In this document: piece by piece, positions 37,515-51,000 of the stretch
Layout: each line of letters opens with the position of its first letter
Numbering within the stretch: position 1 is the stretch's first letter
Assembly (NCBI GenBank): GCA_009617715.1
Contig: VTFK01000002.1
Coordinates: 2,418,001-2,482,000, forward strand
Length of the DNA: 64,000 nucleotides
Direction of reading: 5' to 3'
Source of the DNA: Plectrocnemia conspersa
Lineage: Eukaryota > Arthropoda > Insecta > Trichoptera > Polycentropodidae
Notes under the pieces: model-generated
Seen by the model: only the letters and a program-made list of their open reading frames with translations
What the model was told of the DNA's origin: nothing
The model's database searches: none
Made by a program: the position numbers and the translations under genes

Positions 37515-40500
37515 TTAATAGAAATATAATTAAATATGTATTATAATTTCTTGACCAGAGTACCTTTGTAAATATATTTTTAATATATATATTAATAATT
37601 AAAATAAATATAATGCAATTAATAAATATTTTTATTTTACACTTTATAAAATAATACTTAAAAGTAATATATAAAATATGTATTAATTTTATATAATATC
37701 TAAACATTTTTCATTTACAATATTTTAACTCTCGTAAGATGTCACTATAAAAAATATTATTAATATATATTATTTACAAGTCTGTTGAATTGCAAAAAAA
37801 TATAATTTCCTACAAATAGATGGCAATAATCATATATAATTATTTTTTTGCTATATTAAAAATAATTAGGAACTTGTTTATTAGGAGATCAAGGTTGAGT
37901 TTTTGCACTTTTTTCACCTCATTTTTTATATGTACCTATACTTCTTTATAATATCACATAGAACGGTTATAAAATCAATATTTAATTTGTAATGTAATTT
38001 AAATTTAATTAAATTTATTTATTGGTAATAAATAATAATGCACATGCTACATTTAGGCACAAAGTAGCATACACCGATTTTTTTTAATTAACAAAATCTT
38101 TTAAAAAAAATATTATTCCTAAAATTTCTGTTATAGATATATTTAAAAACAGTTTGCCTCAATAATGTATATAAAAACATACACCGCGTCAAGCAGTTAA
38201 TTGCGTAATAGTAAGAAGTATCTATAATTACAAGAGAGAATGGAAAACGTTTAATAGTTTAGAATTGCGTTTTCCTTTAAAAATATTTGTCGTATTTAAA
38301 AATAATTAAATATTACGCCATTATTATTTTGATGGTTCACTTTAATTTATTACTTAACATTATATTTATTTTTTAATTAAATATACATATACATATGTAT
38401 GTAGTATATGTACTTTAGTAATTTAAAGATGATAAGAAACATATTTAATATTATTTTAAACAATTTAATATTTATTTTGTCAAAGTATATAGTATTTGTA
38501 TGTATAATACCTTGTTCATATAAAGTCAGGAAACGTCTATTTATCTTTACTAATCATATTTAAATAAATTGTGTCATATTTTAATACAAAAAATCATAAA
38601 TTAATTTATTAAATTGTAAAACAACCTCTACAATTTATTTAAGCCTACATGTAATGCAGACGCATAATAATTCATATTAGAAGTCAAATGGATATTGCAT
38701 AAGAAACATAATTATTTATGAAGCATGACATATATACATTATCCATGCGTTCAAATTTTAATAAACACCCATACAGGAATTTTTTTTTTTTAATAATTTA
38801 ACATTTACATATTACATGTCATATGGGATACACATTCCTTTTCTAATAGTTTCATCACAAAATACTTAATATGTTAAAACGAAAAGATTCATTTTTTCCC
38901 TCACGATATTTAAATATTATATTACATTTACAAATATATGAGATGGGCATACATCCTTATCTTATTTTTTGTATGAAAAGCCATTACGTTTCGCTTTACC
39001 GCAAAATATATTGTTTAACACAATGAGAGTGTCCATTAGTGATTCTTCGAAATTTAAGTAACGAGGTAAAGGCCTATTGCGTAAGTTTTTCTAGAGCGAC
39101 AAATTAATTCACCGATTAATAATGTCAAACTTTAAATTTCAATAAGGCTTTTGTGAAAATTATTGAATATTTTATAAATATTTTATTAAAAATTTATTTT
39201 TATTTATGTGATACATCTTTCGATTACAGATAGTGATCTATTATGCGTGAGTAAATTATTTATGAACCTTTTATATAAAAGAAGGTCGCAATAATTATTA
39301 TATTTTGTGCTTTGGTGTTAATTTATCGTTTAATTAGCACTTATAATACAATAAAAAAACTAAACATTTTTTTAGAACAATTTTAATGTTATACTGCTAA
39401 GTAATCTTACATTAACTTTTTTTGATATCTCGATTTATATGTAGTAAAAAATTACAAGCCGTATATGATTAGATTGAGTAGAACAAAAAACGTACAATAC
39501 AAATATACTAAGCGCACAATGACGATCTGGAATTAGCACGTACTTTAAATTCATATAATCATATCTTTGGGGCAAAATTGTATACAATCTAATATAACCT
39601 AAGTAATTATCTTAGTAAGAACTATAAAATTTATATAGATATTTATTAAACTGTAAAGACTTTCATTTATAAGAGTTCAGTTTATTAGGCATGTTATATT
39701 TTTAATTGTAATTTCTGTTATTTACTAAAATTTAATAAATTGATTTAGAATAATTTTTTAATTTATTTGCATACACCTTAATTTTTTTTCACCCGTGTGC
39801 TCATCAAAATATTATTGATATATGAACATACATGTATGTATAGTATTATAAATGCAAATTATTAATCCATTTCCTTGCTTACACAGTAATAATATACCAA
39901 TATTTATTATTATTTAACATTACATTTTTTATTAGGCTTATTATTTAGCAACGTAGCTCAAGGACTAAAAAATATAATGTAGAATCATACATTAAAATAT
40001 TATTTATCATAGATCCTTGAAATAGTGCTAAACCTCTACAGGAAATAATTAGACAATTTTTTCAAAAGCACGCACGTTGTTAAATTAATCATCAATAAAC
40101 TTGCTTTTACTTTTATCGTTGGTACGCATATTACAAAACTGTGTTAGTGGTTTTTAAAATGAAAATAGACACCAACCAGTAAGATGCAGCATAAATAATT
40201 TTAAACCCAAGATGCATTTCGACATAAAAGCAGTAAAAATTTTACTTGACATAATATATTGGAATGATGCACTCACTATTTTTTAGAGGAAAATTCTTTT
40301 GTGACACATAAAATCGTAGCTTATGAATCTCAATATGAATTTGATCCGATTACAAGGTGCTATGGTAATAGAAGGTTGTGCAAGAAGAGTACTGGCCTGG
40401 GTGGTGGCTGCTGAGGCCAGGGACAAAACCAAGAGCAGTACAAGTTAGGAGCTTTAATAGTGCGGACAGCTCCGACCCGCGAAGTACCTCTGAAAATTAT

Positions 40501-42805
40501 GTTTTTATTTAATATGATAAATTAAAAATAATCATAAATGGTAATTTATAATAAAAAATATTAAAGTTGAGTGTATGTCATAAATTAAGTGTTTAATAAT
40601 TTTATGGTAATTATCTTTCTATATTTTTATATAATACAATAGACCTAATAATTCAATGCTTGAAATAATATATGATTCTGATATGAACTTTGTTTTCCTG
40701 AAAATGAAAGTAAAATAATATTTTTGCTTTGATATATGTCCCAAGTGTTTTTAAATACTAATAAAAATATATTCATAAAAAGAATGTTTCTTATGACAAA
40801 TTGTTTGATTAAAAATAAATAAATTGCCTTGTCATATATTTGACATTTAAAGTTAATACCTAATTTAACAGTTCATAAATTTAAATTTACTTCATGGAAA
40901 ATACAATACATAACCAAAATACTATTTTTAGTAAATGTCAAGTTACGATTTCACGACCTAATTTTATTTATTTACATGCATGAAAAGTCCATTGTTTCTG
41001 AGTTTAAATCCATTAATTAAATCTTAATTTACTTTACTAAAAATATTTAATAAAAATCCTTATTTTGCTTAATATCAAATTCGATTTCTTCAAAATTAAT
41101 TATTGATTATTTAAATATAATAAAATTAATTTTTTCATATATATCTAAATTTTCTTTACAAATTAATTATTTCTTCTGCTGAAAGTTAATTTAACTTTTT
41201 CACAATCCCATAGTTATTTTATTATATCTGAATGTACTTGTTTTCCTTTTGAGCTATTGTATCTTTAAACATGTTATATAACTTAAAAATTATTCCTATT
41301 GAAGATTTATACGTACACTATAGAATAAGCAGGAATCATTACGTTTCTTATTATTAGACATAACTCATCAATTGCCATAATGATGGCACAATGCACGGAT
41401 CGTGAAAGAACAATATAACAAGTAGTGTTATACTGCTTTTAGTATCGTAAAGTTACTTAAAATACAAGTCTTTGAATGTGAGAGTATCTCTTTTAAATCT
41501 TTAACAACAGGTTGATTTAATGCATTTATTTAAAGGTTAAAGAAACATTAAAGTGTGCGCAATAAAATTATGTTAAGAAATCTAAGTAGGTTACATCCTA
41601 AATGAATCAGACCGTATGGGTTTTTACATGAATAAGCAGAGATTATTTATATTTTGCAATAGTTAAAAGTCAGATTTATTTTATCAGTGTATGTAGTAAA
41701 TACTTGTATATAATACATCAAACTTGTCAATGACATAACTGTGATGCAGTTAGAAACGCACTTATGACATTATTCAATGCTTGAGTTCCGTTTTTTTTAT
41801 TGACATCGCAACAGTCTTATTTATTATTTAAAATAGTTTAATAAAGTGTTTTCATTAGTTAAATTTAATTATTATTTTCTAGTAATTTTACAAGTTAACT
41901 CTCATAGATAGTATTGATCAACAATATTACTGTATGCAGTAAATCTCGAGTGCTTCGTATACATCAGCTATTATACAACGATAGTAGCTCAGTTACGTTA
42001 GTTTCACTTACTATTAAAAATAGAAAAACGTATATGAGCGTAGTTTTAATTTTATTCTAAATTTCTTGTTGTAATGAGAGATTTAATTCAATGAATATTT
42101 TTGGTGCATATGGTCTATGAACCAGGATGACATTCCAACATTCAAGGCCTAAGAAACTCAACAGGCTCGTGTCACCAAATTCTGTAAGATCTTATCTTAT
42201 TCTTGGACGACATGGGAACGAGAGAGGTACAAAATTTAATGTCACAGCACTTGATTTCTCCGATGCAAGAATATTACAGAAATAAAAAAATCATATGCAG
42301 CATGAAAGTGTTTTTGTTGAATTGTCTCATTGTTATTAAGATTTAATGTTAAATGTCGTGATCACGCTGCGACACACTTTAAACTTAATATGAAATAACA
42401 CTGAATTACCAGCGAAGAAAATTAAGATTTATTACTATTGTGTACAACATTTTTTTATGAAGAAAATAGATTTATTTAATATTTTAGATATATTTTTATT
42501 AAATACCTACAAATTAAATTTAAAAGATTATTGTAATAAATACTGTTTAAGGTCAATACATAAACTAGAACATAGATTTTTTATTCTACCATCAATCATT
42601 TATGAATATCGTGCAGCTCTTTCATAATAAATCAATTATTTTTTATATGTATATATACATACGCTAAGTAAAATCTCTAGTCAAATTTAAATAATTTATT
42701 ACTCGATTGTCAACTTTGCCGTTTCGCCTGATATCTGCTTACTATTGCAGTTTTCTCAGTGTGCTTAAAATGACCGTGTCAATTCTTACCAAGTGCGAAA
42801 TTTCT

Positions 42806-42961
42806 TCAGTATGTTGGGAAGGAGAAACTGCAACTAAAATTCATCATGTTTATTTTTATGTCAATGACGTTATTAACAAGCAAACTGTAACAAAATGCTG
42901 TCTTGAATTTAAATCGGAAAGAAATGACGTTTATGCAAAAGAAAGGAGTGGAAGGTCAATT
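42806..42961 (+). pseudogene. Mariner-type transposase N-terminal fragment
   Basis: An open frame (42707-42991) contains, from about its residue 34 to 85, the pattern of the helix-turn-helix region of mariner transposases. VCWEGETATKIHHVY corresponds to the GKTA-EIH-LY stretch, TVTKCCLEFKSERNDVY to the W-x-x-F-x-x-G segment, and AKERSGRSI to the family's ERSGRP motif. The rest of the transposase, including the catalytic D,D34D domain, and the terminal inverted repeats were not found, so this is a relic rather than an active element. Frame conservation over 94 codons in AT-rich DNA is modestly unusual. Recognition is by eye. Confidence 0.6.
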
Positions 42962-43639
42962 TTGTCACCGATTAAGTCATTCAAAAATTAAGGGGGAATA
43001 TAACTTTAAACAACCAACAAACTTATACATAATTGCAATACATATCTATATAAAACAGTATAGGCAAACGTTGGATGTTCAAACATATGACTTTTATTAC
43101 GTAAAAATCAATCAAATCTCATTCTAAAGATCAAAATTAATAAACCAAGTATTCTAAAAAATATATTTATTTACTTTCCTAATATCTCTCGCATATGATC
43201 TACTATTTAATAACAAACCAATAGTAAATGTTGGCATTTCGAAAGCTGAAAACCACAAATACGATACCACATAATAGTTTACCTATAATCCGATATGATG
43301 CAATTTACCTTCATCCTTGTATTTTTGCCAATATAATTACACCTTGCGTTTAATTGCTATTCATTGATTTTTATATTAAGAAGGATCGATTGCACAACTT
43401 ATTGAGAAATGTAGAGAAAAGTAACCCAATAGAATAATTTGTAGGATCCGTTATTGAATTTTCTATGAAACCGGTTGAATGGAATTGCACGGTGGACTCG
43501 TTACAAACCATCGTGCTTTAAATAGTTGTACCTCATAAAGCGATTTTTCTTAATATGCAATTAATTTTAATAACATTATAAACATGATTTATCTTAAATT
43601 TATCTATTCAAAATATGAGTTTTGTCTTACTATTTGTTT

Positions 43640-43925
43640 CTAACAAATAACAAGCCGGCAATAGAGCCCTACTTGGTATATTCAGGTTCAGTACTTCTAC
43701 ACTTTCACTCTCTTGCTATTATAGCACACACAGGTGACTTACGGTGAATATTTAACGACGATTATTCCTGGCTCGAAAATGCAATTTACTTCTTTGCATT
43801 GTGTCATCGATGCACACATTGTGCAATTTACAAAGAAAAAAGTATTTGAGACCGAGACGAGTGTGATGCACCGCTCTTGCATTAAAAACGCCACTTTCAC
43901 AGTGTTTAAACACTGCAGATAAGTT
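43640..43925. promoter_or_regulatory. Mixed-composition island upstream of the lipase gene
   Basis: The stretch is distinctly less AT-rich than its flanks and lies about 1 kb before the first recognised lipase exon. It could include an untranslated first exon, promoter or enhancer of that gene. No TATA box and initiator pair was identified. Confidence 0.25.
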
Positions 43926-44088
43926 TTTGACCTATATACATACATATGACCTATTGCATTATATAGTTACCATAAAATATAAACTATTTCCGTGAATATA
44001 TATGATTTATTTATTATATTTTATACTTTATACTACTGGTGGTTTTAATTAATATTACACAACAATAATACTAATGTTTTTGACTATT

Positions 44089-44206
44089 TTGAGTAAAAGT
44101 TTAATACTAAAATTATAAAAATAAATACATATTTAAGTTAGTAAATCGTAAAATAATATTATGAGTAAATGTTTATTACCAAAATTATATAAATAAATAC
44201 ATATTA
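44089..44206. repeat. Local duplication, 73-bp period
   Basis: A segment of about 45 bp (GAGTAAAAGTTTAATACTAA and onward, ending AAATACATATT) recurs after 73 bases with about six differences. It is a short tandem duplication with a non-repeated spacer. Confidence 0.6.
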
Positions 44207-44934
44207 AAATGCTTGAAAATTCTAAATAGCAATACATGTTCTATTGCTTTCATTCAATTCAAGGTAATATGACCTCAGTTTGAATTAGCAACAAATAAAC
44301 GGTCATTAATTTTAAACGCAACAATTAGTTTTTTTTTTAATACCCCTGATATTATTAAAAGAATTACACAAATATTTAATAGTCGAATTTTATATTGCAT
44401 CTCAATAACGTTCTCTTTTAAAATGTCAATATACAGAAAATATATAACTAATATTTTATTTTAAAAACAGAACATTTAATGAAAAGAGCAAACTCTGTTA
44501 TAATTAATAATAATAATATCCATTTATACCCATTACTTACTATTATACAATTTACCATTTATTTAAGTCACTGATCACTATTAAAACTACTCATCAAAAG
44601 CAAAGAAAATTACTGAGCCTTTAAATACTGCAGTAACTAAGAATATTTTATTTTAAAACCAAATCATTTGAAGATTAAAAAAATTTGTTAACCTAAAAAA
44701 TCATAGGTTACATATACATTTTTATATATATTTATATTAAACACTATTGCAACTTTATACGACACTATTTTATTGTAGATCTAATTTTTCTTAGAAGGTC
44801 TATTTTAATAAAATAGTATATTATTTATATATAATATTCAACATAAATACTAAAACGAATATTACAAACTTTTTATTTAACCTGAACTTAAAAATTGAAC
44901 CAAAATTTTTTTTTTTTTTTTCAGTACTCCAACC

Positions 44935-45064
44935 TCATCACAACAACACCAAGCGCCATGATACCTAAAGATAGCGAGTTCTTGTGAAATATATATATAT
45001 ATAATCCTAAAGTGATTTTCAGTATTTAAAAAAGTGATATTATCATTATTTACTTACTTTTATA
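44935..45064 (+). other. 5'UTR exon segment of the lipase gene
   Basis: A long poly-T tract ending TTTCAG at 44934 is a strong acceptor, and the 130 bases up to ATG 45065 are open leader with stops. The promoter therefore lies further upstream, joined by an intron of unknown size. Confidence 0.45.
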
Positions 45065-48000
45065 ATGTATCAAATAATGAAGATATGTGTCATGCTTTTG
45101 TTTGTGAGTGTTTTGACATCGGCACAAATAGACAACACTATCAATGGAAATGGCGAAAGAACAGTAAGTCACGATCTTCTTCATTTATATATTCATTAAT
45201 TAAGACTTGATATAAGAAACGTAATTTTAAAAACTCAAAACACACGCTCGTCGAGACAAAGCAATCAAGCTTAAGGGTCAAATAAGAAGTTATAAAAAGT
45301 TAACCTGACCTAATCGTGTTTTACCCGTTTAGATACAACACTTACAAGCATATTGCACATCGCAATGTACAAATCTTACGGTAAGTTTACATTAAAATCA
45401 ACACAATCAGTTTATATGCTCGCTAAATAATATTGAATTAATAATTTTACTCTTACCGCTATTACTCAAAAATATTATTATTTTAATTACTTTAAATCAA
45501 GTAGATCAAGGGAATGATCGATATCATTTCTATATCGCATTAACACCTTGATTTATATTATTATAAAAAATGAGCAATATATATTCATGTGATAAATGCA
45601 ACGATGCCATGCTTAGAGATTGACAAACATATATGGATTAGGTTGTGTTCACAATAAATTATTATGCGGATAATGAGGTGGAAAAATCTTATGTGAAATT
45701 TATTCCATTATTGCATAGGCAATGGTATTGTACTATTGTGTAAGATATGTACAATCAGATGCATATATTTTAAGATTGTCGCATTTAATCGTAAATATAT
45801 TCGAGTGTTGCAAATTTACTGTATAATATTGTTAAAATAATACTATAAAAAATACGACTTAAAAAAATAACATTAATTAAATAAGCATCATATTAAAAGT
45901 AATTTTTAATTTAAATGCATATTTATAACTTTTTCAGTAGAGTTTACGTAATTTTATTAATTAATTACAGCTTACAGAAACCAACTATTTACCAATGTCC
46001 CTTTTTATTTAATTGTTTATTTTAGAAGCTGTGATAAATTTTAATAATATCGCTCTGATTATTTAATTTTGTATTCCGAAAAATTAGATCAAAATATTCA
46101 CAGTGTAATAATCTGTAGATAAAAACCAAGATTAGGCAAAAAATTAAAACACAATTTATTAAATTTTGTTCTTCGTTAAATCATGGAGCAATACCGCTTC
46201 AAATCTGTTTTCAAAGATCAACTACTCTTAGTTTATTTTTCTATAACATGATTAGACTGCACTAAAAAAAAAAAAAGTAACATACTGTCACCATAATTTG
46301 TTTCGGGTGACAACTCAACTTTAAAGCATATTTTGAAGGTTAATAATTATTATACAATTATCCCAATATCTTCTGGAAATCGTAGAGCATCCATTTCTTA
46401 CCGCATGTAATAATTATCTTTAAGAATGGTTCTCTATTGTTTCTAAAAACCAATGAACAGACCTTAAAACTTTTTTTTTGTCGTTCTTTGAACAGCTACT
46501 TGTGGATTAACTTTAGCAATTTTTTAATCTCTCTTCTTCAACGGCAGATATGATTTTTAAGGTTAATATTACCAGCATAAATTTAAAACTAACACGAAAT
46601 TTTTAATTAATAATTTTCGTGGCCTTCACTATACTATATAAGTAAACTTTTGATACCATAAAACTTTTGATACCAAAAAAAGTCTATAAATAAAAAACAA
46701 AATAAAACCTCATAAAATGAATATTTGAAGTTTTGTTTTAATCACGATCAACTTTCGACAAAATAAAATTGGCCACTTTATATAAAACAACCTAGTAGAT
46801 ATGTATATATGCATGTATATAACACTAACGCAGCTAGTTACTATATTTTACTGTATTATTTTATGTTTTTTATATATAATGATAATTTATATATATGATT
46901 AATATATGTTTTTACATATAAAAAACCTTGACAAAAATCGCACTGTAAAGGTCAATAGAACGGCTAGCGACGATGCATTTAAAATTAAAAAAATATACAC
47001 TACTTTTACATAACTATTTTTTTGCATGGTTCAAGTATAATTTAACCAGATATGTGAACAAAATATTACACAGGATATGAATTGTATGAATATGTTGGAA
47101 CCAACAAGTTAACTGCATAGAACCAACCAACAAGATAACTGCATAATATAAATTCGCATAGCAACAATGAATAAATTTTACAAATCAATTAAATTATTTG
47201 TAATTAATTATTTAAACGTGTGTCTCGTCAATAAGTAATTATCCTTAATACACGTGTATTAAATTAAATATGTAGATAAAGTATGAAACATTTAAAATAA
47301 ATAAAGATCATTAACCAGTCGTCAGAACAATATACAGAGCTCGTCTTCCATTTTCACTGATCCTGCTTGTAAATTATTAACACACATATATACAATATAT
47401 ATGTATAGAAAAGTGTTTCAGAAAATGCTGAAGCAATGGATATTAAGTAGAATGTCAGACTAATTTTTATTTTATGAAATCATTTTAATTAATATTTAAT
47501 TTTTGCTTCAACTACCATATAATTTTCAAAAAAAATAATAAAACAAATAAGAAGTCGATGTATTATAGATTATTACCGCATGTGAATTTAGCAAATTATA
47601 CAATTTATATACATATTTGTCGACCCCTGGATTATATCTTAATTTATAAAAATATCGTATTAAGACTAAATACCAGTGGTATATATGAAGGATCTGGGAT
47701 TAAATTCCATACTCCAGTGGTCTAGTGTATAATATTTTAATTTTTACTGTATATAGGATATCAGAACTAGTAATTATTATATACTTATTAGGTTGCCAAA
47801 ATATATCAATAAAGATAAAAAATCTGTTCACATGTATTCATAGATATAACGCACGCTTTTAACAATGTGTGTCATCCCGGACTACTCTATAAAATTAGGA
47901 GACTGCATTCACACAACATATTCAAAATAATCCAATCCTAACTTAAAAGTATACACTTCAAAATTAATATCTGAGAAGTAAACATCAATCTGTAGCATAT

Positions 48001-51000
48001 ATCGTCGGGTATACTTTAGAGCAGCGTTCTTGGACCGATGCTGTATTTGTTATACACGATAGATCTTTCTTATAAGAAGTAAATAAGACTTGCTACATTT
48101 TCCGACGACACAATCATTCAAAAATAGCATCGAAGAAGCTGCAAGATCATTTCACAAAATTCAAAGCTTGGTTCTCTAAATGGCTAATCTGAATTAATGA
48201 AAATAAATCAATCCATACTTTATACTTGCCCTCCAGTATCTCTTAATGGGAAATGAATACCACAAGGGAACTTGGCCAAATATCTTGAAGTTTATCTCGA
48301 CAGAAACTGATTTTGAAATCTGGGACTACAATTTCACAGGCTGTGCTATCTCACAGGAGCAAATTAATTGAATACGTGTTCTATTATACACCATTGTTTA
48401 TTTAACACGTTACTTATGTCGTAATTACAAAAGTTTTCTACAGGCGTATGCACACGTTGAAATTCGCCAAACAATCGATTGATTCACCTCACCGTTGAAT
48501 ATTCAAGCGGTGATGCTCAAACGTAAAAAAGAATGGCATGAAGAATGTGCCACAATTTCGTAACTGTGGCATTGGCATGCTACGGATTCGAATCACGCAT
48601 ACGCATTACCATTTTCGCACTTCCCTATACGACTGAATACGTGTGAAACTTTTTACGAAACCCTTCTTCCAACTATAATTTATTTTAATATCCTGCCATA
48701 TGCTACGTAAAGAGAAAAGATCGACCAAAATATGCATATATGATGCCATCTATAGAAAAAGTTTTATAATATGAGACTAATTTACGATTTGGTAAATGAA
48801 GCCCTTATAACAAATATATTTTTAATATAAGGGACAGTTTTTTTCTTTTAAATCATAAATTTATTTCGTAATCTTTTAATACATTTTTAAATAAACTATG
48901 CCAAATGCATATAAAAAATTGACAAATAATATAAAGTTAACAAAACACGTAATGGATCATATTTTATTTAGATTTATTTTCTAAACACAAAAATTCAATC
49001 TGATCTTCTCAAAACATCGAATTTTTAAGTGGGTTCAAATTTTTTTTATACTAAAAAATATTTTTTTAAGCCATAAATATTGCAGGAAATTAAACTTAAA
49101 ATAAATACAAACTATGGTTGAATTTACAATAATAGATATTTATATGTTTATAAAAATATTTGATATTGAAAATAATAAAGACAAACTCATTAAATGCAAC
49201 TGTGGAAAATTTTATAAATTTATAGTAAATATTTTGTTGTGAGATGGAAAGCCAAACGAAGTAAATATAATCAACAATCACTACTAATTAAATACTGAGA
49301 CATCTGACTGAAATCAAAGTCTCTAAATCAATCAGATTTATTTTATTAAATTTAAACTATTACTACAGACTATAATAAATATATCTTACTATAAGCAATC
49401 TAGATCTATTTTATTGTAAATATTTTTCATGACATTCCTACACTCGATCAAAAAATCTTATGATGACTCATCAAAATTATTTATAAAAAATAATCACTAT
49501 TTTTATTCTCCCAGACACAAAAGAAACTGAAAAACACTAGGGTCCATGTGTGATACGAACCAGTTTTCATGCTGGTTATAATTTTTTTTAATAATAACGA
49601 CCAACTTTATTCATAAGCTAAGAACTATTTATCAAGGTTAAGTTATTATGTTGTAGGGTTCTAGCTATATTATCCTAAAATCGTTGTCTTAAATTTATAA
49701 ATAAATCTCATTATAAAATTTAAATAAATTGTAATCCTTTTGGGTTCACCCTTAATTTTTAAGCACCTCATATGTAGTAAAAGACAATTAAAACTATATT
49801 GTAATTTCTATATTAATTATTCAAAAGACGTTTAAGTACATGAGTGAATATATTAATTAGATATAACAATTATACCTGTATTACAAGGAAAAAAAATAAT
49901 AATTGTATATAAATCAATTCATATTAAAAAATTGTAAAATATATATATAAGGTACTTTAAATAATATTGTTTTTAAAAGTTCGTCTTTGAATATTTTAGA
50001 GTTTATTTTTAATACATTTATACCCAGATTAGATATTTTTATATAATAAAATATATTTTTTAATAATTATTTATATTTCGTATAAACATATAATCTTATT
50101 ATTTTAAAATCATCGAGTAAAACGTAGTATTAAAATTTGAGTAAAAACGTCACATCTTCGATTCAATATTAATTTATATAATTAAAAAATAAGTTTTATT
50201 GCTAATTAAAATATTGATTATATGTTGATAAAATCTACTTCATAGAGTACATTCTTAAAGTTTTAATAACTAAATGGAATTGCTCTAAATGGCTGCATTA
50301 GAATACTTTTAACAAATAAAATGCTGCACATTACTTTATAAATTTATAATATAAATAGTATATTGTATTATTTTACAATATGCTTATGTTAAATAACTGT
50401 TTGTCAATATGACAGCAAAACCTCAAAATCACCAGTAGGTACCAATCATAGGTTTTTTATTCCATTCAATTAATTACATTACAAGTCATATTTTATTATA
50501 TGTGCACACATACGAAATAATGAACGTTAGTCTATCACAGCATTTCGTCAATTATTTTTTGAACTATACATTATACACTTAAATGTTGTAATAATTATAT
50601 TAAGAAACATCTGCTGTTTTTGAGCCTCACAACGCTCATTGTATTTATTTATTTTTCAGAGATATCGTTCTTCACTGAGATATCCAAAAAGAACGAGCAC
50701 GATGAGGACACAAAATGTGTTTTCAAATAATTTACCATTTCCTTGCGACGTGAAAACTTATGGACCGAGCAGCGTTCCACCGAATTCTGTTCATAAATTA
50801 CGACCTGGAGATATCAAGGTGATAGGTGCTATGGGAGACTCTTTGATTGCTGGTAGTGGTGCTTTGGGGGAATCTATATTTTACACTATATTTGAATACA
50901 GAGGCGTCTCTTGGTGTATAGGTAATTTATTTAACTTAATCTTTGTATTTAATCAAAAAAAATATTTATGAGTATATGTATCATAAATATGTATTGATGT

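Larger units (their letters stand above)
37515..44934. other. Gene-poor interval between the Osiris cluster and the lipase gene
   Basis: About 7.4 kb, mostly AT-rich. It contains a mariner-type transposase fragment at about 42806-42961 and a local duplication at 44089-44206. Less AT-rich zones lie at about 40340-40490, 41300-42420, 43380-43560 and 43640-43925, and are non-coding as far as can be seen. Paired frames at about 43734-43945 on both strands lie in one such zone and look like chance. Confidence 0.55.
45382..50659 (+). other. Intron 2 of the lipase gene (5.3 kb)
   Basis: This large AT-rich intron (ACG|GTAAGT to TTTTTCAG|AGA) is interrupted by a jockey-type reverse transcriptase relic (about 47820-48400). 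Next to that is an unassigned higher-complexity segment (48440-48660). Short duplications lie at 46644-46675 and 47099-47145. No further exon is supported. Confidence 0.6.

Noticed and set aside
40340..40490. GC-richer patch that looked like a possible coding or element fragment
   Set aside because: Frames are short and no motif of a transposase, reverse transcriptase or host gene could be recognised.
43734..43945. Overlapping frames on both strands upstream of the lipase
   Set aside because: Both are open by chance in a stretch that is less AT-rich. Neither has a recognisable domain or exon signals.
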